A DNA stretch of 21,836 nt from CAZPWF01 sp964590725. GTDB taxonomy: Bacteria > Patescibacteriota > Saccharimonadia > Saccharimonadales > JACQNP01. Made by a program: the position numbers and the translations under genes. The notes under the pieces are model-generated. The model saw only the letters and a program-made list of their open reading frames with translations, had not been told where the DNA came from and searched no databases. The stretch spans positions 1 through 21,836 of the forward strand of contig CAZPWF010000014.1 in NCBI GenBank assembly GCA_964590725.1. The letters run 5' to 3'. Shown here in pieces: positions 6,840 through 13,456 of this stretch (positions are counted from its first letter, which is position 1; every line of letters begins with the position of its first letter).

Positions 6840-9728
6840 ATGAAGAGATATAACCCAAAAGAGATTGAACCAAAATGGCAGAAAACCTGGGCAGATTCTA
6901 AAATATATGCTGCCAAGGACTTTGATACTGAGCGTCAAAAATATGTGATGTTGACCGAATTCCCGTATCCATCTGGAGACGGGTTACATCTGGGGCATGT
7001 TCGAGAATATACGCTTGGTGATATTATGGCTCGACATAAGCGTATGGAGGGATACAATGTGTTGTATCCGATGGGTTACGATGCATTTGGTTTGCCGACG
7101 GAGAATTACGCAATTAAGAATAAAATTGCGCCACAAGTTGCAACTGACCAAAATGTTGGCAACTTTCAAAAACAGTTTGAATCTTTGGGCTACAGCATAG
7201 ATTGGGATAGGAGTTTTCGAACTACGGACCCCGAATATTATAAGTGGACGCAGTGGTTGTTCTTGCAATTTTATAAGGCTGGTCTTGCTTACCAAGAAGA
7301 CACTGCTATAAATTGGTGTCCAAAATGCAAAACTGGCTTGGCTAATGAGGAAGTTGTTGCTGGACGTCATGAACGTTGCGACACGATAGTTGAAAAGAAG
7401 CAATTAAAACAGTGGCTTCTAGGCATAACGCAATATGCAGATAGACTAATTGAAGGCTTGCAGACCGTTGATTACCCAAGTCGAATTGCCGATCAGCAAG
7501 TAAATTGGATCGGGCGTAGTGTTGGGGCTGAAGTCGATTTTAAGGTTGAAGATTCTGACCAATCAATCACTGTATTTACGACTCGACCAGATACTCTATT
7601 TGGGGCGACATTCATGGTGTTGGCTCCAGAGCATCCGTTGGTCGGTAAGATAACTACCGAAGAGCAGAGTGACGAGGTTAATAAATATATCGTAAAGTCT
7701 CAAGCGAAAACTGAAATTGAACGTCAAGATACTAGTCGAGAAAAAACTGGCGTATTTACTGGTGCATATGCAATTAACCCAGTTAATAATCAAAAAATTC
7801 CTGTGTGGATCGCCGATTATGTCTTATATGGTTACGGTACTGGTGCAATCATGGCAGTGCCTGCTCATGATGAGCGCGATAATGAGTTTGCAAAGAAGTT
7901 TGATTTGCCAATAATAACTGTCATTGAGCCTCTATACATCAATGAAAAAGGCGACAGCGCTGTTAGACCAGATCAGCCAGTTGTGGGGCGTAATGCCATA
8001 ACCGCAATTGTTAAACATTGGTCGGAAGACAAGTATATTGGCTTAAAGTGGAAAAAAGTTGATTGGGATACATTTATTACTGGCGGTGTTGAATCAGGAC
8101 AAACACCCGAACAGGCCGCCATTGCTGAAATTCAAGAAGAGACAGGTTACCAAAACTTAAAAATGGTTAAGCAATTAGATAACTTTCACTCTAAGTTTTT
8201 TCATGGACCTAAGAATGAAAATAGATTTGCCCACTTTTCTAGTTTTTATTTTGAGCTTATTGATGATACCAAAAAAGAAATTGCCGAAGATGAAATACAA
8301 AATCACGATGTAATATGGTTGACCAAAAAAGATATGGAAGAGTTTGATTTGCCTCCAGGCCATAGGCATGTATGGAATCAATTGCATGGTCTTGAATCGG
8401 TTAACACATCCGAAGGAGTAATGATTAACTCTGGTAAGTATAACGACATGTCATCTTCTGATATGCGTGAAAAAATTGTGGCTGATCTAGAAAATAAAGG
8501 TTTCGGCAAAGAAAAGGTTAACTATAAGCTCCGTGATTGGATTTTTAGTAGACAGCACTATTGGGGTGAACCCATACCAATTATTCATTGTGAGAAAGAT
8601 GGTGCTGTAGCTGTTCCCGAGGCAGATCTACCAGTTGTTCTGCCCGATGTTGACCATTATGAGCCTACAGATAGTGGCGAAAGTCCGCTTGCTGCAATAA
8701 CGGACTGGGTGAATGTTCAGTGTCCAGTTTGCGGTGGTCCAGCTAAGCGGGAAACTGACACTATGCCAAACTGGGCAGGCAGTAGTTGGTATTATCTACG
8801 CTATTTTGATGCTCATAATGATAAAGAGTTCGCGAATCGAAAGAAACTTGATTATTGGGGCCAGGTTGACATGTATTTGGGCGGGATGGAACATACGACC
8901 CTGCATTTGCTTTACTCACGATTTTGGCATCAGTTTTTTTACGACCAAGGCTTAGTTCCTACACCTGAGCCGTATGCCGCGCGCCGAGGGCAGGGTATTG
9001 TTCTCGCAACAGACGGCACAAAGATGAGTAAGAGCAAGGGTAATGTGGTTAACCCTAATGAAATGCTCGAAGCTGGTTACGGAGCCGACGCAGTGCGTCT
9101 ATCGATTGCATTTCTTGCACCTTTTGATCAAACAACGCCCTGGAGCCCTGAAGGTGTAGCCGGTACGTTTAGGTTTATACAACGATTTTGGACACTGGTA
9201 CAAGATTTTGTTTCGTCAGATGAAGTCGATAATTCTAAGCAAGATAGTGTTTTGGTTGCTGCTCATAAGGCAATATATAAGGTTTCAAAGGATCTAAATA
9301 ATATGGCATTCAACACAGCTGTTTCGGCTTTGATGGAATGCGTTAACGATCTGTATAAAGTTAAGGCCGACTCTGGATTTTCTGATCGAGATAGCTGGAA
9401 GTTTGCTCTTGGTGCCGTTACTCGATTATTAGCACCGTTTGCTCCTCATGTTAGCGAAGAAATATGGCAAGATTTAGGTAACGAAGGTTCGGTTCATATT
9501 GCTACATGGCCAGTTCATGACCAGAAATATCTAGTATCAGATACTACAACGATAGTTGTTCAAGTTAACGGAAAAGTTCGAGCAAAGCTTGAGATGCCAA
9601 CAGGCAGTGATGAGGAGTCCGTAGTTGCGGTTGCTAAAAAAGACGGAAAAGTCACAGGTTTTTTGGCTGACAATTCAGTAAAAAAGACTATTTATATACA
9701 GGACAAACTACTTAATATTGTAGTTTAG
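6840..9728 (+). CDS. leuS: Leucyl-tRNA synthetase with a Nudix domain inserted in the CP1 editing domain
   Basis: This 962-residue class I synthetase charges tRNA-Leu. HIGH is in PSGDGLHLGH (near 45), and KMSKS is in GTKMSKSKGN. The editing site is complete, with GTGAIMAVPAHDERD at 333-347 keeping both Asp (D344, D347). Zinc-type CxxC pairs appear in WCPKCKTG and QCPVCGG. Between about residues 366 and 523, where other bacterial LeuRS have a short link, lies an extra segment of about 155 residues with a Nudix box at 415-437. The C-terminal domain ends VVVQVNGKVRAK...KLLNIVV as usual. The ATG at 6840 fits both the family start (MKRYNP) and the promoter; a GTG at 6783 adds 19 hydrophobic residues upstream of the -10 and is rejected. 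The stop abuts that of the convergent gene. Confidence 0.95.
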   Translation: MKRYNPKEIEPKWQKTWADSKIYAAKDFDTERQKYVMLTEFPYPSGDGLHLGHVREYTLGDIMARHKRMEGYNVLYPMGYDAFGLPTENYAIKNKIAPQVATDQNVGNFQKQFESLGYSIDWDRSFRTTDPEYYKWTQWLFLQFYKAGLAYQEDTAINWCPKCKTGLANEEVVAGRHERCDTIVEKKQLKQWLLGITQYADRLIEGLQTVDYPSRIADQQVNWIGRSVGAEVDFKVEDSDQSITVFTTRPDTLFGATFMVLAPEHPLVGKITTEEQSDEVNKYIVKSQAKTEIERQDTSREKTGVFTGAYAINPVNNQKIPVWIADYVLYGYGTGAIMAVPAHDERDNEFAKKFDLPIITVIEPLYINEKGDSAVRPDQPVVGRNAITAIVKHWSEDKYIGLKWKKVDWDTFITGGVESGQTPEQAAIAEIQEETGYQNLKMVKQLDNFHSKFFHGPKNENRFAHFSSFYFELIDDTKKEIAEDEIQNHDVIWLTKKDMEEFDLPPGHRHVWNQLHGLESVNTSEGVMINSGKYNDMSSSDMREKIVADLENKGFGKEKVNYKLRDWIFSRQHYWGEPIPIIHCEKDGAVAVPEADLPVVLPDVDHYEPTDSGESPLAAITDWVNVQCPVCGGPAKRETDTMPNWAGSSWYYLRYFDAHNDKEFANRKKLDYWGQVDMYLGGMEHTTLHLLYSRFWHQFFYDQGLVPTPEPYAARRGQGIVLATDGTKMSKSKGNVVNPNEMLEAGYGADAVRLSIAFLAPFDQTTPWSPEGVAGTFRFIQRFWTLVQDFVSSDEVDNSKQDSVLVAAHKAIYKVSKDLNNMAFNTAVSALMECVNDLYKVKADSGFSDRDSWKFALGAVTRLLAPFAPHVSEEIWQDLGNEGSVHIATWPVHDQKYLVSDTTTIVVQVNGKVRAKLEMPTGSDEESVVAVAKKDGKVTGFLADNSVKKTIYIQDKLLNIVV

Positions 9729-10304
9729 TTATTGCTGAGGAAAGCGGTTCAAGTAATCTTTGTTATCAATAACTGGGTAATCTTTTGGTATGTTTTGTAT
9801 GGGTGCGGCGTGTATATCGCCGTCTTGTTCTCTGATGATAGCGATCTCTTCTCCCGCTTTAACGAACTGATTTTGGCTGCCTTTGGTACCAATTATTGTA
9901 ATTTCATCTGCTAATTCTGCTATTTTGTCACTACCGTCGGCATAAACATCTGCGGCTATAACAGGATATTGTCCGTTACCTATAGTGTGAATTGTTACTG
10001 CTGCTGATTGATCATCAGGCTTTCTGCTCATAACTTCTTCTACATGCTCTCGTCGGGCGGATGCTGAACTGTCCCTAAGTTGTTCGAGACTCACTTTTGT
10101 TACTGTAATTCCCGCTCCAGCAATTAACAATAACCCAACCAATGAAGCGACTGTACGGGTTCCGGCGCCACGTCTTTCGTGACGTGAATAGTTTCCTGGA
10201 TCATCATTGTCAATTTGAAGCCGCCAATCCCCAATCCTCTGTGGTAAGTTAGGTTTTTCGATTGATCTAAGATATATCGAGCTGTTTCTTGACGAAGTAA
10301 ACAT
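9729..10304 (-). CDS. Small single-pass membrane protein, function unknown
   Basis: This 191-residue protein has a polar, basic N-terminal region (1-50), one hydrophobic segment at about 52-70 (VASLVGLLLIAGAGITVTK) and a C-terminal part of about 120 residues that should lie outside the membrane. The outer part has a coiled-coil-like stretch (73-95) and then short beta-like strands (AVTIHTI, VIAADVYADGS, ITIIGTKG, EEIAIIRE). I do not recognise the family. The stop codon abuts the leuS stop on the other strand. No clear SD or -10 is seen in front of the ATG at 10304. The codon pattern and length support a real gene. Confidence 0.65.
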   Translation of the reverse strand: MFTSSRNSSIYLRSIEKPNLPQRIGDWRLQIDNDDPGNYSRHERRGAGTRTVASLVGLLLIAGAGITVTKVSLEQLRDSSASARREHVEEVMSRKPDDQSAAVTIHTIGNGQYPVIAADVYADGSDKIAELADEITIIGTKGSQNQFVKAGEEIAIIREQDGDIHAAPIQNIPKDYPVIDNKDYLNRFPQQ

Positions 10305-10358
10305 AGCATAAATAAAACATATAAATAGAGTAGGGTCAATAGTGATTCAACTCTAGTC

Positions 10359-10387
10359 TTGAGGTTTAGGGGTAAATACGCTAGAAT
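10359..10387 (+). promoter_or_regulatory. Promoter of rpmF (TTGAGG-17-TAGAAT)
   Basis: The -35 TTGAGG (10359-10364) and the -10 TAGAAT (10382-10387) are separated by 17 bases. Transcription would start near 10394, giving a leader of about 40 bases. This is one of only two places in the window with both boxes well formed. Confidence 0.6.
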
Positions 10388-10419
10388 AGGTCAGATACTA
10401 TTATTAATAACAGTTTAGG

Positions 10420-10431
10420 AGCGTTAACGCT
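10420..10431 (+). promoter_or_regulatory. Palindrome between SD and start codon of rpmF
   Basis: AGCGTTAACGCT is a perfect 12-bp palindrome. It begins inside the SD (AGGAG, 10417-10421) and ends 3 bases before the ATG. The SD-to-ATG distance is otherwise long (13 bases), so a small hairpin here could shorten it or mask the SD. Confidence 0.35.
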
Positions 10432-10434
10432 TTT

Positions 10435-10578
10435 ATGGGTAAGCCCAAAAAACGAACCACCCCCCGCCGGACAGGCGCACGTCGTAGTCATCTAGCTTTA
10501 AAGCTTGCAAGAGCAGTTAATGCTAAGTCGCCAGTTAAGGCTCATACTACACGTAAAGAAACAGGCAAAAAAGCCTAA
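10435..10578 (+). CDS. rpmF: Ribosomal protein bL32, short and cysteine-free
   Basis: This 47-residue, very basic protein of the large ribosomal subunit is shorter than many gene-finding cut-offs. The N-terminal part MGKPKKRTTPRRTGARRSH matches the bL32 signature (PKxxxSxxRRxxRRSH), followed by LALKLARAVN. The usual C-terminal zinc ribbon with two CxxC pairs is replaced by a short segment without Cys (SPVKAHTTRKETGKKA), so zinc should not be bound. It starts with ATG behind an AGGAG and has its own promoter. It lies 55 bases before nusB and fits the translation genes that follow. Confidence 0.88.
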   Translation: MGKPKKRTTPRRTGARRSHLALKLARAVNAKSPVKAHTTRKETGKKA

Positions 10579-10598
10579 CAACACCTTGCTTTTTAGCG

Positions 10599-10604
10599 TA
10601 TACT
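10599..10604 (+). promoter_or_regulatory. -10 box of nusB
   Basis: TATACT lies 29 bases before the ATG. The start of transcription would be near 10611, and the SD AAGAGGT (10617-10623) follows. No good -35 is visible. Confidence 0.45.
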
Positions 10605-10633
10605 GTTACTAAGCAAAAGAGGTAATTAACAAC

Positions 10634-11104
10634 ATGGCATCAAACCGTCATCTCGGTCGAATCATTGCACTTCAGAGCCTGTACGAGCAGGACTTTCGAG
10701 TAGATTGTGGTGACAAAGATATCGATTTGGATGACGTGCTCGAACGCAATATAGAGCGATATCATGATATGGTCGATGACCGCGAATTCATTGTAAGGCT
10801 TGTCCACGGTGTTCATTCTAAACAGGCAGAGATTGACTTGTTGTTACAGCCAATAGCACCTGAATGGCCGATTGCACACATTGCGCGCATGGACCGTACG
10901 GTACTGAGGATTGGTGCATACGAGTTAATTCACGAGACTGATGTGCCGCCTAAGGTAGTCATCAACGAAGCTGTGGAGCTAGCTAAGGCATTTGGTGGTG
11001 ACAATTCGAGTAAGTTTATCAATGGTGTGCTCGGGACGCTGTTGAGAAACCAGGAAGAGGCTGCCGGTAATAATAAGCCAAAGCCCAAAAAGGTGAAAGA
11101 GTAA
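10634..11104 (+). CDS. nusB: Transcription antitermination factor NusB
   Basis: This 156-residue all-helical RNA-binding protein works with NusE (S10) at boxA sites to keep rRNA transcription going. The N-terminal RHLGRIIALQSLYEQDF (5-21) matches the NusB start (R..A...LY). The C-terminal part has WPIAHIARMDRTVLRIGAYEL and PPKVVINEAVELAKAFGGDNSSKFINGVLG, the most conserved NusB stretch. The last residues form a Lys/Pro-rich tail (KPKPKKVKE). The gene starts a tightly packed run: its stop is 2 bases before the Nudix gene, which in turn overlaps rnc. Confidence 0.93.
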   Translation: MASNRHLGRIIALQSLYEQDFRVDCGDKDIDLDDVLERNIERYHDMVDDREFIVRLVHGVHSKQAEIDLLLQPIAPEWPIAHIARMDRTVLRIGAYELIHETDVPPKVVINEAVELAKAFGGDNSSKFINGVLGTLLRNQEEAAGNNKPKPKKVKE

Positions 11105-11106
11105 TT

Positions 11107-11607
11107 ATGAAAAGACCTAAACCAATACAAGGTATAAAGAAGTTTGTGTACAAACGTCGCCCAGCGATTAGTGAGGTTGTTAGAGAGCCTACGGCTGGTG
11201 GTGTCATATTCCGACGCAACGGTCCCAAGAACCAGCTTGAAATTCTGCTTATTCAAGACGCAAAAAATCGATGGACTATTCCTAAGGGTCATATAGAAGA
11301 AGGCGAAACAGCCAAGCAGACAGCTGAGAGGGAAATAAGAGAAGAAACTGGCTTGCAAGAGATGAACGTTATGGGCTGGCTTGGAAAGATTAACTTTCGT
11401 TATCGAAGAGCGTCCAGTTTGGTTCTGATGACGACTGACATTTTTCTTGTTCAGGCAAAAGGTGACACAGACAAGCTAAAGCCAGAAGAGTGGATGAATG
11501 GTATAAAGTGGTTTCCTACTAATGACGCTCTCGATAAGATCGAATACGAAGACATTGGTAAAATAATCTTACTAGGATTAACGAAGATAAGGCATGCAGG
11601 ACTTTAG
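11107..11607 (+). CDS. Nudix hydrolase
   Basis: This 166-residue protein has a complete Nudix box, GHIEEGETAKQTAEREIREETGL, at residues 60-82. It matches Gx5Ex7REUxEExGU at every position, so a metal-dependent hydrolase of nucleoside diphosphate-linked compounds is expected. The motif RWTIPKGHIE just before the box is typical of the Ap4A hydrolase/MutT-like group. The N-terminal 25 residues are basic (KRPKPIQGIKKFVYKRR) and could bind RNA. It begins 2 bases after nusB and its end overlaps rnc by 14 bases, so it is co-transcribed with RNA-processing genes. A role in RNA 5'-end or Ap4A turnover is possible, but the substrate cannot be told from sequence. Confidence 0.88.
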   Translation: MKRPKPIQGIKKFVYKRRPAISEVVREPTAGGVIFRRNGPKNQLEILLIQDAKNRWTIPKGHIEEGETAKQTAEREIREETGLQEMNVMGWLGKINFRYRRASSLVLMTTDIFLVQAKGDTDKLKPEEWMNGIKWFPTNDALDKIEYEDIGKIILLGLTKIRHAGL

Positions 11608-12295
11608 CTCATACCAGACATTTGCTCATGACCAACTAAAGGTTGATTTCAACGATATTCAGCTTCTGGTTACCGCATTTACGCACCGTTCTTATGTTAA
11701 TGAACATAAGAAAACAGTTAAAGAGCACAATGAACGATTAGAGTTTTTGGGCGATGCTGTACTTGAGCTCGTTGTCACAGAGCATTTATACAATAACTTT
11801 AGTGATCCCGAGGGTGTTCTAACTAACTGGCGAAGCGCTCTTGTGCGTACTGAAAGTATTGGTGCTGCCGCTGTTCGTTGTGGGTTTGAGCCGTTTCTTC
11901 GTTTGAGCCGTGGCGAAAAACGAGGCACAGAACGCGCACGTTCCCAAATTCTGGCAAATTCGTTCGAGGCAGTAATCGGAGCAATTTATCTCGACCAGGG
12001 ATACGATGTAGCAAAAGAATTTATTAGTAATAATTTGATCGTTACGTTTGACGAGATTCTTGAAACAGGCTCTTGGCAGGACCCTAAGTCGAGCCTGCAA
12101 GAGGTTGTTCAGAGCAAAGAAGGTTTTACCCCGCAGTATCGCGTGTTGGCTGAAGAGGGCCCTGATCACGAAAAGACATTTACCGTTGGTGTATATATTG
12201 ATGGCAAGCTTTGCGGTAAAGGCGAGGGACCTAGTAAGCAGGCGGGTCAGGTCGCTGCCGCTGAAGTGGCTATGAAAAAGTACACTAATGAATAA
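11594..12295 (+). CDS. rnc: Ribonuclease III
   Basis: This 233-residue endonuclease cuts double-stranded RNA, including rRNA precursors. The catalytic signature NERLEFLGDAVLELVV lies near 45-60. The second metal-binding part is LANSFEAVIGAIYLDQGY near 118-135, with its Glu and Asp present. A double-stranded RNA-binding domain follows from about 160 (DPKSSLQEVVQ to QAGQVAAAEVAMKKY), so the enzyme is full length. It starts inside the end of the Nudix gene in another frame, indicating translational coupling. No terminator is seen after it; a new promoter for rpsP begins 6 bases after the stop. Confidence 0.96.
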   Translation: MQDFSSYQTFAHDQLKVDFNDIQLLVTAFTHRSYVNEHKKTVKEHNERLEFLGDAVLELVVTEHLYNNFSDPEGVLTNWRSALVRTESIGAAAVRCGFEPFLRLSRGEKRGTERARSQILANSFEAVIGAIYLDQGYDVAKEFISNNLIVTFDEILETGSWQDPKSSLQEVVQSKEGFTPQYRVLAEEGPDHEKTFTVGVYIDGKLCGKGEGPSKQAGQVAAAEVAMKKYTNE

Positions 12296-12300
12296 TACAT

Positions 12301-12329
12301 TTGACAACAGAGGCGCTAATCTGTAAAAT
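12301..12329 (+). promoter_or_regulatory. Promoter of rpsP (TTGACA-17-TAAAAT)
   Basis: A perfect -35 TTGACA (12301-12306), 17 bases, then TAAAAT (12324-12329) with TG just before it. It is the best sigma-70-type promoter in the window, as suits a ribosomal protein gene. The leader would be about 50 bases. Confidence 0.75.
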
Positions 12330-12385
12330 AACAAAGATTGTTTTACTAAGTTTTAAGTCGTAAAGAAAAGAGAAGTTTTAGATTT

Positions 12386-12820
12386 ATGTTAGCTATCAGG
12401 TTGCAACGTACCGGCCGCAAAGGTCACGCACAATTTAGAGTTGTTGTTCAAGATTCACGTCGTACACCGACTAGTGGTCGAATTGTCGCTGCACTTGGCA
12501 GCTATGATCCGCATGCAAAAACTGTCGCAATAGATAAAGAAAAGGCAGAATTGTACCTAAAAAATGGCGCACAGCCTTCAGAACGAGTTGCTTATTTACT
12601 TAAAAATGAAGGTATTAAGTTGCCTGATTGGGTAAAAATTAGCACTGTTCAGAAACGTAACGTTAGAAACCCTGAAAAGCTTCGCAAGAATCAACCGGCC
12701 GAAGAAGTGGTAGCTGAAGAACCCGCAGCAGAAGTTGCAGAAGAAGCTAAGACTGAAGATGCGCCAGTAGTTGAGTCAACTGAAGCAGAAGTGCCTGAAG
12801 AAGTTGCTCCTGAGGAATAA
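12386..12820 (+). CDS. rpsP: Ribosomal protein bS16
   Basis: This 144-residue protein of the small ribosomal subunit has the family start MLAIRLQRTGRKGHAQFRVV and then SGRIVAALGSYDP, with the usual domain ending near residue 80. Ordinary bS16 is about 80-90 residues. Here a tail of about 40 residues rich in Glu, Ala and Val (roughly 103-144) follows; such acidic tails occur in some lineages and are probably disordered. A rho-independent terminator follows 36 bases after the stop. The neighbours rnc, khpA and trmD are the common company of rpsP in bacteria. Confidence 0.95.
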   Translation: MLAIRLQRTGRKGHAQFRVVVQDSRRTPTSGRIVAALGSYDPHAKTVAIDKEKAELYLKNGAQPSERVAYLLKNEGIKLPDWVKISTVQKRNVRNPEKLRKNQPAEEVVAEEPAAEVAEEAKTEDAPVVESTEAEVPEEVAPEE

Positions 12821-12855
12821 AAGAAAGAAGACTAAACTTTTTCTAATTTGTTTTT

Positions 12856-12883
12856 AAAATGCCGCTGAAAAAGCGGTATTTTT
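12856..12883 (+). terminator. Rho-independent terminator after rpsP
   Basis: An 11-bp stem (12856-12866 with 12872-12882; core GCCGCT/AGCGGT, one G-U pair) with loop GAAAA is followed by a T run. It sits directly before the khpA promoter, so rpsP can be made in excess over khpA. Confidence 0.8.
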
Positions 12884-12891
12884 GTTATAAT
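12883..12891 (+). promoter_or_regulatory. Extended -10 promoter of khpA
   Basis: TGTTATAAT is an extended -10 directly after the rpsP terminator. The leader would be about 25 bases and holds the SD AGGGAG (12911-12916), 7 bases before the ATG. Confidence 0.6.
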
Positions 12892-12923
12892 GAATACTAT
12901 CAGTAAATAAAGGGAGACTGTAA

Positions 12924-13310
12924 ATGAGTACTACTATTGACCAACAATTTGTCGAATATATCGTAAAATCCTTAGTCGGAAATCCTGACGCGGTTAGCGT
13001 TGAGCGCAGTGTAGATGAAAAAGGAGTATTATTAGAGCTTACTGTTGACGCAGAAGATCTTGGTCGCGTAATCGGTAAGCGTGGAGCAACTGCTCAGAGT
13101 TTAAGGACGCTACTAAGGGCGCTTGGAACTAAAAATGACGCTCGCTATAATCTAAAAATCGTTGATACAAGTGATGGTGAGCCACGCCCAAATAGATCAA
13201 ATGATCGCGAAGCACCACAACAAACTGCAGAACCAGAAGAAGATGCACCAAGTGACGTAGTAAGCAAAACCAGAAAAGAACTTGACGATCTAGACGATCT
13301 TGATATATAG
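12924..13310 (+). CDS. khpA: KH-domain RNA-binding protein KhpA, with acidic tail
   Basis: This 128-residue protein has a single KH domain in residues 1-80. The GxxG loop is in GRVIGKRGATAQSLRTLL (about 48-65), which contacts single-stranded RNA in this family. KhpA proteins are usually close to 80 residues; here an extra tail of about 45 residues is rich in Asp/Glu/Pro and ends in DDLDDLDI. The gene position between rpsP and trmD is the classic one for this family (formerly YlqC). It has its own promoter and SD, and a terminator lies about 100 bases after the stop. Confidence 0.92.
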   Translation: MSTTIDQQFVEYIVKSLVGNPDAVSVERSVDEKGVLLELTVDAEDLGRVIGKRGATAQSLRTLLRALGTKNDARYNLKIVDTSDGEPRPNRSNDREAPQQTAEPEEDAPSDVVSKTRKELDDLDDLDI

Positions 13311-13410
13311 TTATTCTACATTCTTCGGCTGTGACGCAGCGACCAAAACAAAAACTAAGCTCTGCGAGCCAATCGCCTAAAAAACGATTGGGAGCTTTAT
13401 GTGATATAAG
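13311..13410 (+). other. Structured gap between khpA and trmD
   Basis: This stretch has no gene but several possible RNA stems: GCTG/CAGC (13328-13340) and a long two-part stem, AAGCTC (13357-13362) with GAGCTT (13392-13397) enclosing CCAATCG (13369-13375) with CGATTGG (13385-13391). A competing small hairpin GCTC/GAGC (13359-13369) uses the same bases as the outer stem. It may be the 3' UTR of khpA, a small RNA or an attenuator. I do not recognise a known RNA family. Confidence 0.4.
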
Positions 13411-13432
13411 AACCCTGCCTGGCAGGGTTTTT
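13411..13432 (+). terminator. Rho-independent terminator before trmD
   Basis: The stem AACCCTG/CAGGGTT (13411-13417 with 13423-13429) has loop CCTGG and is followed by a T run. It ends 7 bases before the trmD promoter, separating trmD from khpA. Confidence 0.75.
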
Positions 13433-13439
13433 ATATTTG

Positions 13440-13448
13440 TGATATAAT
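13440..13448 (+). promoter_or_regulatory. Extended -10 promoter of trmD; leaderless start
   Basis: TGATATAAT is an extended -10 that ends 8 bases before the ATG at 13457. A leaderless mRNA is predicted. There is no SD in the short gap. Confidence 0.6.
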
Positions 13449-13456
13449 ATGTATTA

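Noticed and set aside
11819..12334. 171-residue open frame on the minus strand opposite rnc
   Set aside because: RNase III is clear on the plus strand; the antisense frame is rich in Phe, Leu and Ser with no recognisable motif.
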